From contig NZ_JAFFJV010000001.1 in assembly GCF_016924645.1 (NCBI RefSeq), positions 124,001 to 188,000 of the forward strand: a DNA stretch of 64,000 bases. Direction: 5' to 3'. This stretch comes from Rufibacter psychrotolerans. GTDB taxonomy: Bacteria; Bacteroidota; Bacteroidia; Cytophagales; Hymenobacteraceae. The position numbers and the translations under genes are program-made. Positions within the stretch are counted from its first letter, which is position 1; each line of letters starts with the position of its first letter. Below are positions 51,812-60,626 of this stretch, one piece after another. The notes beneath the pieces were generated by a model, which saw only the letters and a list, made by a program, of their open reading frames with translations, searched no databases and was not told the DNA's origin.

Positions 51812-52510
51812 TTACTGAAGGCACTTAGACCGCAAAACCAGATTAGGATCCAGACAAATCTGCCGGTAGAACGCCTCCTCAGAAGGTGCGCAGACACCCG
51901 GGAAATCGCCGCTTTTGCCCAGCAGGTCGGTGATGACCTGGAAGTGCAGGTGCGGGGGCCAGTCGCCGTTCTCGGGGTAGGGGCCCATGGTGGCAATCTG
52001 GTCGCCGGCGGCTACGGGTTTTCCCACAGACAGGCCGTTTAGGGAAGTGCGGCTCAGGTGACCGTACAGGGTATAGAACGTGATGCCTTCCAGTTCATGC
52101 GCCAGAATGATGGTGGGACCGTAGTCCCCGAAGTTGTCGTTGTCCTGAAAACTGTGGACAAATCCGGCCAAAGGCGCGTAAATAGGAAGGTGGGCCGGTG
52201 CCCAGATGTCCACGCCCAGGTGTATGGACCTGGCCTCGGCGGTGCCCTCAAAATGCTCGCTGCGGCGGTAAATGACCCGGGGCTCAAAATAACCGCCTAC
52301 TCCCACCGCGGCGTTCTGCTGCCGGAGCATCTCCAGGACAAACTGCTCAAAAGCGGCCGTATCCTTCAACTCGGCAAACTGCAGGGCTGCGTTCTGGGCG
52401 GTGAAGTCTAGTTTCACCACGTCCGGGGCGTTGAGGTCATGGTCCAGAATGGGAGCGAATTTCGCCAGAGGGGCAGAGAGGAGCGAGATCAGTTTGGATG
52501 CAGTATCCAT
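51812..52510 (-). CDS. M23-type peptidase without a signal peptide
   Basis: 232 residues. Metal motifs of LytM/M23 are complete: HLGVDIWAP (first His-x3-Asp), GHLS, and HLHFQV (second). No signal peptide or membrane helix is seen at the N-terminus MDTASKLISLLSAPLAKFAP, so it looks cytoplasmic or else is a domain normally fused to other enzymes. A similar M23 domain is known in the middle of APH-phosphotransferase plus class III aminotransferase fusions; a lone APH-type gene lies far off at 10343-11341. Substrate may be non-peptidoglycan. Distance to the acyltransferase start is 55 bp. Confidence 0.75.
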   Translation of the reverse strand: MDTASKLISLLSAPLAKFAPILDHDLNAPDVVKLDFTAQNAALQFAELKDTAAFEQFVLEMLRQQNAAVGVGGYFEPRVIYRRSEHFEGTAEARSIHLGVDIWAPAHLPIYAPLAGFVHSFQDNDNFGDYGPTIILAHELEGITFYTLYGHLSRTSLNGLSVGKPVAAGDQIATMGPYPENGDWPPHLHFQVITDLLGKSGDFPGVCAPSEEAFYRQICLDPNLVLRSKCLQ

Positions 52511-52686
52511 AAAAGGGCACTAAAACGTAAATGGGTGATATTAGAACGTGGCAAGTTACAGGAAAAACAAACGTACGGCCGCTTTTTTTAGCCTAAGTTC
52601 GGGTTGGTATATGAAATGTTGTAACTTTCCTGCCTTAATTAGAGTCAGTAAACGCTGAACGTTCCCGTTTTTCGTACATACAAACT

Positions 52687-53769
52687 ATGAGCAACGCTTA
52701 TTATACCATGAAGGTGGCGGAGATCACCCAAGAGACCGCAGACGCCATCACCCTTCATCTAGACCACCCAGATAAAAACAACATCCCATACATTCCTGGC
52801 CAGTTCCTGACCCTGATTTTGCCGGTGAACGGCCAGAAAGTACGCCGGTCGTACTCCTTGTGCAGCATCCCCGGCGAGCCGTATTTCTCCGTGACGGTAA
52901 AGCGGGTAGAAGGCGGCCTGGTGTCCAATTTCCTGGCCGATACCGCGCAGGTAGGGCAGACCATTGAGGTGATGGCGCCGCTGGGCAACTTCGTCCTGAA
53001 GCCCGATGCCACGCAGAAGCGCCACATCTTCCTGTTCGGGGGCGGCAGCGGCATCACGCCGCTCATGTCCATGCTCAAAAGCACCCTGAAGCACGAGCCG
53101 CAGAGCCGCATCACGCTCGTTTACGGCAACCGCAACCTGGAGTCGGTGATCTTCAAAGACCAGTTGGCGCAACTGGAGCAGCAGTACCCGCAGAACCTCA
53201 AGATTGTGCACGTGTTCAACGAGTCCATCGCAGACGCTACCGAGGCGCAGGAGAACATTGGCTTGTTGGACCGTACCATGGTATTACGCCTGCTGGAGAA
53301 CCTGAGAGTGCCCGGTTACCAGCAGGAGAGTTTCTACATGTGCGGCCCCGAGGCCATGATGAACGAGGTGCGTGAGGCCCTGCATTTCATGCGCGTGCCT
53401 AACAACCAGATCTTCAAAGAAAGCTTCACGGCCCCAACCTCTACCGAGGAGCACGGGGCTGACGTTACCGCGGCGGCAGACTCAGACGAGATCATCGCCC
53501 GTACCGTTACCATCATCTATGAAGGCCAGGAGTACCAGGTGGAGGTGAAACCCAACGAGACCATCCTGGAGGCCGGACTCAAAGCTGATATTGATTTACC
53601 TTATTCCTGTCAGGCTGGGCTGTGTACCGCCTGTATGGGCAAGTGCCTCAGCGGTCGCGTGCATTTAGACGAGCGCGAAGGCCTCTCTGATGCCGAGATT
53701 GCCCAAGGGTATGTATTGAACTGCGTTGGCCACCCGCTTACCGCCGATGTAGTGATTGAGATTGGTTAA
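52687..53769 (+). CDS. PaaE-like ferredoxin/flavin reductase (FNR plus 2Fe-2S)
   Basis: 360 residues. FAD part RRSYSLCSIPGEPYFSV, NAD part GGGSGITPLMSML and YMCGPEAMM, then a plant-type 2Fe-2S ferredoxin domain with C-x4-C-x2-C (SCQAGLCTACMG) and a later Cys (LNCVGHP). It moves electrons from NAD(P)H to an oxygenase; the layout is that of PaaE, the reductase of phenylacetyl-CoA epoxidase. The epoxidase genes are not in the window, so its partner is unknown. It is 18 bp from pepF on the same strand. Confidence 0.88.
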   Translation: MSNAYYTMKVAEITQETADAITLHLDHPDKNNIPYIPGQFLTLILPVNGQKVRRSYSLCSIPGEPYFSVTVKRVEGGLVSNFLADTAQVGQTIEVMAPLGNFVLKPDATQKRHIFLFGGGSGITPLMSMLKSTLKHEPQSRITLVYGNRNLESVIFKDQLAQLEQQYPQNLKIVHVFNESIADATEAQENIGLLDRTMVLRLLENLRVPGYQQESFYMCGPEAMMNEVREALHFMRVPNNQIFKESFTAPTSTEEHGADVTAAADSDEIIARTVTIIYEGQEYQVEVKPNETILEAGLKADIDLPYSCQAGLCTACMGKCLSGRVHLDEREGLSDAEIAQGYVLNCVGHPLTADVVIEIG

Positions 53770-53787
53770 TTGTTTTTCCCCTGTTAT

Positions 53788-55527
53788 ATGGAAAACACCC
53801 CCAAAACACTAGCGCTGCCGCAGCGCAAAACCCGCCAGTACCTGCCCGAAGATTTCGAGGTAACGGATTGGGCCGCCTTGGAGCCTTACTTCGAGGAACT
53901 GAAAACCCGTGCGCTGAACTCGCAGGAAGATCTTGAAAAGTGGATCGCTGACCGCAGCGAACTGGAGAGCGTGCTCTCTGAGAACCTGGCCTGGCGCTAC
54001 ATCAAGATGACCTGCGACACCCAGGACGAGGCGCTCACCCAGGCGTTCCAGTTCTTCGTGACCGAGATTGAACCCAAAGCCTCGCCCTATGACGATGCCT
54101 TCAACCGCAAGTTGGTGGAGTCGCCGTACGTGCAGGGGCTGGATGAGCAGCGGTTCCGCATTTACCTGCGGGGCGTGCGCCGGGCCATTGAGCTGTTCCG
54201 GGAGGAGAACATTCCGTTGCAGACCGAGATCAGCACCAAGCAGCAGCAGTACGGCGCCATTGCCGGGGCCATGATGGTGACCCTGGATGGCGAGGAGATG
54301 ACCCTGCAACGCGCCGCCGACCGCCTGAAACAAACCGACCGGGCCGTGCGCGAGGAAGCCTACCTGGCTATTCAGAACCGCCGCCTGGAAGACAAAGAAA
54401 AGCTGGACGATCTCTATACCGAGCTGATTCAACTGCGCCACCAGGTAGCCGTGAACGCCGGTTTTGAGAACTTCCGTGATTATATGTTCGCCGCCCTGGG
54501 CCGTTTTGACTACGGCCCTGAGGACACGTTCTCGTTCCACCAGGCCATCAAGGAGAAAGTGGTGCCGGTTACCCGCCAACTGGACCGTGAGCGCAAAGAA
54601 CTGTTGGGCTTGGACACGCTTCGCCCGTGGGACATGGACGTAGACCCTAGCCTGAAACCACCGTTGGAGCCGTTCAAGCAGGGAGACGAACTGCTGTCTA
54701 AAACCATCGAGATCTTCTACCGTCTGGATTCTTTCCTGGGCGACTGCCTGGTGACCATGCGCGAAATGGGCCACCTGGATCTGGAGTCCCGCAAAGGCAA
54801 AGCCCCCGGCGGTTACAACTATCCGCTGGATGAGATCGGGGTGCCGTTCATCTTCATGAATGCAACTTCCTCGCTCCGCGATGTAGTGACGCTGTTGCAC
54901 GAAGGCGGTCACGCGGTGCATTCTTTCCTCACCCGTGATCTGCCGTTGAACGCCGCCAAGCACCCACCATCCGAGGTAGCCGAACTGGCCTCCATGTCTA
55001 TGGAACTGCTTACTCTGGATCATTGGGACATCTTCTTCCCGAACCAGGAGGATCTGGTACGCGCCAAGCGCCAGCACCTGGAAGGCGTTTTGGAGACGTT
55101 CCCGTGGGTAGCCACCGTAGATAAATTCCAGCACTGGGTGTACGAGAACCCCAACCATACCGTGGAGGAGCGGCACCAGAACTGGGTGCGCATCTTTGAG
55201 GAATTCAACCTGCAGGAAGTAGACTGGAGCGGCCTGGAGCACATTAAACCGTACATCTGGCAGAAACAGTTGCACGTGTACGAGGTGCCGTTCTACTACG
55301 TGGAGTACGCCATGGCTCAGTTGGGTGCCGTTGCCGTCTGGAAACGCTTCAAGTCAGAGCCAGAAGCCGCGCTGGAAGGCTACAAAAACGCTCTCAGCCT
55401 GGGCTACACCGCCACCATTGGGGAAATCTACGCCGCCGCTGGCATCCGTTTCGATTTCTCCCCTGCCTACATCCAGTCGCTGGTGGACTTTGTGAAAGGC
55501 GAGTTAGAGCAGTTAGACGTGAAATAA
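53788..55527 (+). CDS. pepF: M3-family oligoendopeptidase (PepF-like)
   Basis: 579 residues from MENTPKTLALPQRK. M3 catalytic HEGGHAVHS motif (HExxH, residues near 378-386) and the downstream PPSEVAELASMSMELL with the third ligand Glu. Size and sequence match oligopeptidase F rather than thimet or Dcp enzymes. It degrades short peptides in the cytoplasm. The 18-bp distance from the reductase gene suggests an operon, without obvious functional link. Confidence 0.92.
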   Translation: MENTPKTLALPQRKTRQYLPEDFEVTDWAALEPYFEELKTRALNSQEDLEKWIADRSELESVLSENLAWRYIKMTCDTQDEALTQAFQFFVTEIEPKASPYDDAFNRKLVESPYVQGLDEQRFRIYLRGVRRAIELFREENIPLQTEISTKQQQYGAIAGAMMVTLDGEEMTLQRAADRLKQTDRAVREEAYLAIQNRRLEDKEKLDDLYTELIQLRHQVAVNAGFENFRDYMFAALGRFDYGPEDTFSFHQAIKEKVVPVTRQLDRERKELLGLDTLRPWDMDVDPSLKPPLEPFKQGDELLSKTIEIFYRLDSFLGDCLVTMREMGHLDLESRKGKAPGGYNYPLDEIGVPFIFMNATSSLRDVVTLLHEGGHAVHSFLTRDLPLNAAKHPPSEVAELASMSMELLTLDHWDIFFPNQEDLVRAKRQHLEGVLETFPWVATVDKFQHWVYENPNHTVEERHQNWVRIFEEFNLQEVDWSGLEHIKPYIWQKQLHVYEVPFYYVEYAMAQLGAVAVWKRFKSEPEAALEGYKNALSLGYTATIGEIYAAAGIRFDFSPAYIQSLVDFVKGELEQLDVK

Positions 55528-55546
55528 ACCCATCCTCAGAAAGCCT

Positions 55547-55585
55547 CGTTTCTGACCTGTTTTCACGGAAAAGGCTTCAAAACAG
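55547..55585. repeat. Intergenic palindrome family copy
   Basis: CGTTTCTGACC, centre TGTTTTCACGGAAAA and end CTTCAAAACAG; directly before the terminator, in a convergent gap. Confidence 0.6.
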
Positions 55586-55623
55586 AACGGCCTCAGAAGA
55601 TTCTTCTGAGGCCGTTCTGTTTT
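55579..55623. terminator. Bidirectional terminator
   Basis: Stem AAAACAGAACGGCCTCAGA / TCTGAGGCCGTTCTGTTTT, loop AGATTCT, between convergent pepF and the lipoprotein gene. Confidence 0.88.
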
Positions 55624-55637
55624 GATAGAGATAAAGG

Positions 55638-56279
55638 CTATTGCTCTTCGTCCTCTTCTTCCTCGGTGGGCTGGGCGTTTTTGTCTACCCACTGGAACAG
55701 GGGTGCCGGCTGAATGGTATCGTACGGTTTGCCCAGGTTGGGCAGCTGTTTTTTGTAGCGGCGCAGGAGCGTGTTCAGCTCTTTGGCGGTCTGGTCATAG
55801 CGGCCCCGGTAAAAGATGGTCTCGGTCTGCAGGTTGTTGATGGAGGCGTTCAGGGAGTCCACCAGGGCAACGCCGGTGGGGCCGTTTTCGGGCAGGTAAG
55901 CCCGCAGGGCCCGGTAAATAGAGTCCTGGGCCTGGTCATAGGCGTCTATGCGGTCAGAGTCCCGCACGCTGTTCCGGTCGTAGCGCAGAACGGCCAGGCG
56001 GTGAATGGACTGCTGCAGGTTAGCGCGTTGCTGGGCTTCCATGGCCTCGGGCGGTATGGCGGCCAGCAGTTCGGCCATCTGGTGCGTTTTGAGGCTGTCG
56101 CTCTGCATCATCACGTTCCATTTGCCGGTAAGGGTGTCGTACAGAACCGCTATTTCCTCCTTCAGTTGCTCATCAGAGATAGGGCGCGCCAGTTTCCCTG
56201 ACTTGCCGGAGTCTTTGGCGCAGCCCGCTAAGCCCAGCACCAACGCCACGGCAAGCCCAAAGATGACTTCTTTTTTCAT
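55638..56279 (-). CDS. Lipoprotein with coiled-coil-like helices, 213 aa
   Basis: Starts MKKEVIFGLAVALVLGLAGCAK, lipobox LAGC. The frame runs to 56369, but the signal sets the start. The body is helical and polar (QLKEEIAVLYDTLTGKW, LVDSLNASINNLQTETIFYR), ending with an acidic PTEEEEDEEQ. Not recognised; likely an anchored envelope protein. Confidence 0.75.
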   Translation of the reverse strand: MKKEVIFGLAVALVLGLAGCAKDSGKSGKLARPISDEQLKEEIAVLYDTLTGKWNVMMQSDSLKTHQMAELLAAIPPEAMEAQQRANLQQSIHRLAVLRYDRNSVRDSDRIDAYDQAQDSIYRALRAYLPENGPTGVALVDSLNASINNLQTETIFYRGRYDQTAKELNTLLRRYKKQLPNLGKPYDTIQPAPLFQWVDKNAQPTEEEEDEEQ

Positions 56280-56492
56280 AATTCTATTCAAAATGAGGCT
56301 GTTACAGGCTAGTTGCTCGGCTGTTGCCAGGGCTTCTGCACAGCCAGACACCCTGCAAACGTAACTCATCTGCGCGGCGTTGCACAGACGCCGTTAAGTT
56401 TGGGGGCATTGTGGCCGGAAGCAGCCGAAACTGGTCAGAAACAGGCCCGACGGCTGCTGAAAGAACTTCCGGAAGGGGGAGAATATTGTGGC

Positions 56493-57074
56493 CTAGAAAT
56501 TTTTAAGTCCGTTGAGCAGCAGGTTAGAGAGAAACTCGGCAATGTCGTCGGGGCTCATTTTGCCCTCGGGCTTGTACCACATGTGCAGCCAGTTGAGGCT
56601 GGAGAGCAGGGTGAGCACCACAAACTTCTCGTCGGTTACCTTGAACTCGCCCGTGGCGATGCCGGCCCGCACAATGTCGCGCAGGCTTTCTTCGTACTGG
56701 AACCGCATCTCGTGGAACTTGCCCAGGGAAGGTTCGCTCAGGTGGCGCCACTCGTTCAGGAACACGCCGGCGGCCGGCGGGTTTTTGGTGAGTACCCGCA
56801 CGTGGGCGGCAATGGCCAGGCGCAGTTTCTCGCTGGGCGGCACGTCTTGGTTCTTTACCTCGTCAAATGCGGCGTTGAACTCATCGGCCATCTTAAAGCA
56901 GACGCGCTGCAGAATGTCTTCCTTTGATTTGATGTGCGAGTAGAGGCTACCGGCTTCAATGCCCAGCTCCAGCGCCAGGTCGCGCATGGTGGTGGCGGCA
57001 AAGCCTCTTGATTTGAAAAGGGAAGTGGCAACTTGGTCTATCTGTTCTTTACGCGACATTGGGGTACTGGACAT
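56493..57074 (-). CDS. TetR/AcrR-family transcriptional regulator
   Basis: 193 residues. N-terminal helix-turn-helix with QVATSLFKSRGFAATTMRDLALELGIEAGSLYSHIKSKEDIL-type text (residues 14-55), then a ligand domain with many helices. Similar Bacteroidota regulators control fatty-acid or phenylacetate degradation genes, which is not established here. Met6 (57059) is another possible start. It has its own predicted promoter and divergently faces thiL. Confidence 0.88.
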   Translation of the reverse strand: MSSTPMSRKEQIDQVATSLFKSRGFAATTMRDLALELGIEAGSLYSHIKSKEDILQRVCFKMADEFNAAFDEVKNQDVPPSEKLRLAIAAHVRVLTKNPPAAGVFLNEWRHLSEPSLGKFHEMRFQYEESLRDIVRAGIATGEFKVTDEKFVVLTLLSSLNWLHMWYKPEGKMSPDDIAEFLSNLLLNGLKNF

Positions 57075-57093
57075 AGAGGTACTGGTTTACGAT

Positions 57094-57124
57094 CAAAGCT
57101 ACTAAACCAAACGCCTGTTAGCAA
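57094..57124 (-). promoter_or_regulatory. Predicted tetR promoter
   Basis: TTG (57122-57124), 20-base spacer, TAGCTTTG (57094-57101), consensus on both elements. The leader is short, about 13 bases to the ATG at 57074. Confidence 0.75.
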
Positions 57125-57182
57125 ATTTGCCTGGTCACCGAGGGCCAAATACCGTAGGCATGAAAGGTGCCAAGGAAAAAGC

Positions 57183-57190
57183 TATCTTTG
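57183..57190 (+). promoter_or_regulatory. Predicted thiL -7 element
   Basis: TATCTTTG, exact TAnnTTTG. The -33 place has ATG instead of TTG (57160-57162). Leader of about 90 bases with no visible riboswitch fold. Confidence 0.5.
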
Positions 57191-57285
57191 CGCTTCTGGC
57201 ATGTTTGTCTAAAAATAAGCCGAAAACGTATATCTGGTGCTTCGGGGCTCCGGATTAAAGAAAAAAAATATTATCTGAAAAGACC

Positions 57286-58314
57286 ATGTCTGACTATACA
57301 CCTTTGGAAAATCTGGGCGAGTTTGGCCTGATCAGGCGGTTGCAGGAGCAGCTGGAAGTGAACAACGCGTCTACGGTGGTAGGCATTGGCGACGACGCCG
57401 CCGTGCTGGAGCCGGGCCAGAAGCAGATTGTGGTCACCTCTGACATGCTGGTAGAGAACGTGCACTTTGACCTTACCTTCTGCCCCCTCAAACACCTGGG
57501 CTACAAAGCCGTGGCCGTGAACGTCTCAGACATTGCCGCCATGAACGCCCTGCCCACCCAGATTGTGGTGAGCCTGGCCATTGGCGCGCGCTACACCGTG
57601 GAGGCCATTGAGGAACTGTACGCGGGCATGCGCCTGGCCTGCGAGAACTACAAAGTGGACCTGGTAGGGGGCGATACCACCGCCTCGCGCGGCGGGCTGG
57701 TCATCAGCATCACCGCGCTGGGCGAGGTGGAGAAAGGCAAGGCCGTGCTGCGCAGCACCGCTCAGATCAACGACCTCATCTGCGTCACCGGCGACCTGGG
57801 GGGCGCGTACCTGGGGCTGCAACTGCTGGAGCGCGAAAAGCAAGCCTTCTTAGCCGATCCTGAAACCCAACCAGAACTGGAAGGAAAAGATTACGTGGTA
57901 GGTCGTCAGTTGCGGCCCGAGGCCCGCATGGATGTAATTCATGAGCTTCGAGATCTGGGCGTGCATCCCACCGCCATGATTGACATTTCTGACGGACTGG
58001 GCTCTGAGTTGCTGCACATCTGCTCGCAGAGCCGGGTAGGGGCGGCCATTTACCAGGACAAACTGCCCGCCGACCAACAGACCCTGGAAACCGCTGAGGA
58101 ATTCAAACTGGACCCGGTGACCTGCATCCTCAACGGCGGCGAAGACTACGAACTGCTGTTCACCGTGAAAATGGCCGACTACGACAAAATCCGGAACCAC
58201 CCAGACATCACCATCATCGGGAACATCACTGATGCCGGCGAAGGCGTGCGTCTGGTAACGCCCAGCGGCAACACGTTCCCCATCAAAGCTCAGGGCTGGA
58301 ATCATTTTGGGTAA
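57286..58314 (+). CDS. thiL: Thiamine-phosphate kinase
   Basis: 342 residues. Nucleotide and metal-binding GIGDDAAVL, DMLVENVHFDL, NVSDIAAMNA, LVGGDTTAS and MIDISDGLGSEL match ThiL, which makes thiamine diphosphate from thiamine phosphate and ATP. No other thi genes are nearby. NGGEDYELLF closes the fold. Confidence 0.95.
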   Translation: MSDYTPLENLGEFGLIRRLQEQLEVNNASTVVGIGDDAAVLEPGQKQIVVTSDMLVENVHFDLTFCPLKHLGYKAVAVNVSDIAAMNALPTQIVVSLAIGARYTVEAIEELYAGMRLACENYKVDLVGGDTTASRGGLVISITALGEVEKGKAVLRSTAQINDLICVTGDLGGAYLGLQLLEREKQAFLADPETQPELEGKDYVVGRQLRPEARMDVIHELRDLGVHPTAMIDISDGLGSELLHICSQSRVGAAIYQDKLPADQQTLETAEEFKLDPVTCILNGGEDYELLFTVKMADYDKIRNHPDITIIGNITDAGEGVRLVTPSGNTFPIKAQGWNHFG

Positions 58315-58353
58315 GGTCTCCGCCTCTTCAGTAGACGTGAGTATCAGCCTGCT

Positions 58354-58390
58354 GCGTTTTGGGCTTGTTTTGTGAAAAACAGACAGAATA
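58354..58390. repeat. Degenerate palindrome-family copy
   Basis: GCGTTTTGGGC, centre TTGTTTTGTGAAAAACAG and ACAGAATAC; only the left half and centre are well kept. Confidence 0.5.
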
Positions 58391-58404
58391 CTCCCAAGGA
58401 ACTT

Positions 58405-58433
58405 AGCCCACCGGTTTTAAAACCAGGGGGCTT
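58405..58433 (+). terminator. thiL terminator
   Basis: AGCCCACCGGTTTT stem with AAAACCAGGGGGCT, then TTTTTT, about 90 bp past the stop. Confidence 0.65.
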
Positions 58434-58600
58434 TTTTGTTGAAGAGCAATTCCCGTCTTACTGAATGCACAGCTAGTACTTTCAAAAACAAGAGGCAATG
58501 AAGCAGGGCAAACAGAGGGAGGATTGCGCGCTATCGCAATGCACAGATTACTGCCCGCTGGTTGAAGAGCTGTTTTGTTTCTTTAAATAAAATCCCTTTA

Positions 58601-58633
58601 TTGATAAGGTTTTTTTATAAAAGCTACGCTTTG
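58601..58633 (+). promoter_or_regulatory. Predicted gdhA promoter
   Basis: TTG (58601-58603), 21-base spacer, TACGCTTTG (58625-58633), one base longer than consensus. Leader of about 70 bases. Confidence 0.5.
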
Positions 58634-58707
58634 GTAGTTATTATTGTCACTAAATGCCGTGCAGCTAATCAAAGTAGTATTCTTTCTTTTCAACATCAAG
58701 TCAGTAC

Positions 58708-60048
58708 ATGAGCCCAAAAGTACAAGAGTTCCTGAAAAAAGTAGAGGCCAGAAATCCGCATGAGCCAGAGTTCCTGCAAGCGGTGCAAGAGGTGGCCGAA
58801 ACCATTATTCCGTTTCTGGAAGAGAACCCCAAGTATAACAATGCCAGAATTCTGGAGCGCATGGTAGAGCCAGAGCGGGTTCTTATGTTCAGGGTGCCTT
58901 GGCTTACTGATAAGAACGAGGTGGAGGTGAACAGAGGCTTCCGGGTGCAAATGAACAGCGCCATTGGGCCTTACAAGGGGGGACTTCGCTTCCATCCGTC
59001 GGTTAACCTCAGCATCCTCAAATTCCTGGCCTTTGAGCAGGTCTTCAAGAACAGTCTCACCGGGTTACCCATGGGCGGCGGAAAGGGCGGTTCAGATTTT
59101 GACCCCAGCGGGAAATCAGACAGTGAGATCATGAAGTTCTGCCAAAGCTTCATGACCGAGCTCTACCGCCACGTGGGGGCCGACATAGACGTGCCGGCGG
59201 GGGACATAGGCGTTGGCGCACGGGAAGTAGGCTATATGTTTGGGCAGTACAAGCGCATCAAAGGGCAGTTCACCGGCGTGCTTACCGGCAAAGGGCTTAG
59301 CTGGGGAGGCAGCGCCATTCGGCCCGAGGCCACGGGCTACGGAGTGGTGTACTTTGCCGAGCACATGCTGGCCACCCGTGGAGAAACGCTGGAAGGAAAG
59401 ACGGTGGCTATCTCCGGCTCAGGTAACGTGGCCCAGTTTACCGTAGAAAGGTGCATTCAGGCGGGCGCCAAGGTGGTGACCCTCTCAGATTCCAGCGGAT
59501 TTATCTATGACCCTGAAGGAATCAGCACCGAGAAACTGGCGTACGTGATGGAACTGAAAAATGAAACGCGGGGCCGGATAAAAGAATACGCCGAAAAGTT
59601 TGGGTGTGAGTTCTATGAGGGCGAGCGGCCCTGGCGGATCAAATGCGATGTGGCCCTGCCCAGTGCCTCTCAGAACGAACTGGACGGAGCCGATGCCCGC
59701 ACCCTTGTGGCCAACGGCTGCCTCTGCGTGGCCGAAGGAGCCAACATGCCCAGCACGCCAGAAGCGATCCAGGTCTTTACCGAAGCCAAAATTTTATACG
59801 CACCAGGCAAAGCCTCCAATGCCGGTGGGGTGGCGGTCTCTGGGCTAGAAATGTCCCAGAACTCGTTGCGTATTTCCTGGAGCCGTGAAGAGGTGAACAG
59901 CAAACTATGGCAGATCATGAAAGACATCCATGGCGTCTGTGTCAAGTACGGCACCGAGGAAGACGGGTACATCAACTATGAGAAAGGGGCCAATATAGGA
60001 GGATTTATCAAAGTGGCAGATGCCATGCTGGCGCAGGGGGTTGTCTAG
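58708..60048 (+). CDS. gdhA: NADP-specific glutamate dehydrogenase
   Basis: 446 residues, the hexameric 50-kDa class. Catalytic lysines are in PMGGGKGGSDFDP and KGGLRFHPSV, the nucleotide fold in AISGSGNVAQFTVE. Makes glutamate from 2-oxoglutarate and ammonium, the natural partner of an ammonium transporter such as the one at 18828 (not linked here). NADP specificity is inferred from the class. A clear terminator follows. Confidence 0.94.
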   Translation: MSPKVQEFLKKVEARNPHEPEFLQAVQEVAETIIPFLEENPKYNNARILERMVEPERVLMFRVPWLTDKNEVEVNRGFRVQMNSAIGPYKGGLRFHPSVNLSILKFLAFEQVFKNSLTGLPMGGGKGGSDFDPSGKSDSEIMKFCQSFMTELYRHVGADIDVPAGDIGVGAREVGYMFGQYKRIKGQFTGVLTGKGLSWGGSAIRPEATGYGVVYFAEHMLATRGETLEGKTVAISGSGNVAQFTVERCIQAGAKVVTLSDSSGFIYDPEGISTEKLAYVMELKNETRGRIKEYAEKFGCEFYEGERPWRIKCDVALPSASQNELDGADARTLVANGCLCVAEGANMPSTPEAIQVFTEAKILYAPGKASNAGGVAVSGLEMSQNSLRISWSREEVNSKLWQIMKDIHGVCVKYGTEEDGYINYEKGANIGGFIKVADAMLAQGVV

Positions 60049-60072
60049 CGCCCGTCTTAGCACCATACGCTT

Positions 60073-60114
60073 AAAGCAAGGAGGTCCGCTCACCTGAGCG
60101 GACCTCCTTGCTTT
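60073..60114. terminator. gdhA terminator
   Basis: Perfect 20-bp stem AAAGCAAGGAGGTCCGCTCA with a 2-base centre and T-tract; between convergent gdhA and the small protein gene, and effective in both directions. Confidence 0.92.
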
Positions 60115-60132
60115 TTGTAGGCGGGACTAACA

Positions 60133-60501
60133 TCAATCTTCCGGATACGGCACAAACACGAAGTTCATGAAATCACGGTCCACCACGAAGAGGCAGCAGT
60201 ACTCATCAGCGTCGCGGTAGGCTTGCTCAAACTCCTCGGTTTTGTCGGCGGCCACCAGCTGGCGGTTCACGAAATCTTCCAGGTAAGAGGCGTTGATGTT
60301 CCATTGGAGGTCGCGCTCCTCGGCCGCAATCAGCAAGCCGCCTATTTTGGTGATGTCGCGGGAGAACACGAAGATGGGGTACTTGGAGATCTCGCGTTTC
60401 CGGATCTGGTAAGAGGCCTCTTTCAAAGTTTCAGACACCTGCGCAAAGTCTTTGGTGATGGTGCCCAGGTATTTGCCGTTCAGTTCTGGATCGTTTTGCA
60501 T
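60133..60501 (-). CDS. Small conserved protein of unknown function, 122 aa
   Basis: Cytoplasmic (no signal), acidic. Sequence begins MQNDPELNGKYLGTITKDF and ends FVFVPYPED with CCLFVVDRDFMNFVF before it. I do not recognise a domain; it looks like a conserved Cytophagales protein by its well-formed codon use. A promoter-like region overlaps the heptamer array just upstream (60506-60540). Function unknown. Confidence 0.7.
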   Translation of the reverse strand: MQNDPELNGKYLGTITKDFAQVSETLKEASYQIRKREISKYPIFVFSRDITKIGGLLIAAEERDLQWNINASYLEDFVNRQLVAADKTEEFEQAYRDADEYCCLFVVDRDFMNFVFVPYPED

Positions 60502-60505
60502 AATG

Positions 60506-60540
60506 GTAGCACGTAGTACGTATCAGGTATCACGTAACAC
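60506..60540. repeat. Heptamer tandem array, 5 units, next to a start codon
   Basis: Units GTAGCAC, GTAGTAC, GTATCAG, GTATCAC, GTAACAC (pattern GTANYAS), directly repeated over 35 bp. It begins 5 bases upstream of the ATG (60501, minus strand), so it makes up most of the leader RNA of that gene. Confidence 0.75.
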
Positions 60541-60556
60541 AAAGTAAGTTGTTTTG

Positions 60557-60612
60557 AGCCCCTGCCGTTTTGGGCCTGTTTCTGGAAAATAACTCCTAAA
60601 ACGGCAAGGGCT
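60557..60612. terminator. Palindrome-family copy as rlmD terminator
   Basis: 15-bp stem with one mismatch (60557-60571 with 60598-60612) around the family text GGGCCTGTTTCTGGAAAA. It is 15 bp past the rlmD stop. Confidence 0.75.
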
Positions 60613-60626
60613 TTCTTTTCTGAATC

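Larger units (their letters stand above)
58315..58707. other. Gap of 393 bp between thiL and gdhA
   Basis: Holds a degenerate palindrome-family copy (58354-58390), a terminator (58405-58433) and the gdhA promoter. The rest (58440-58560) shows nothing I recognise. Confidence 0.55.

Noticed and set aside
53809..55275. 488-codon minus-strand frame
   Set aside because: Antisense shadow of the pepF gene, which has the complete HExxH motif.
57191..57285. TPP riboswitch before thiL
   Set aside because: The leader is about 90 bases and lacks the conserved THI-box sequence.
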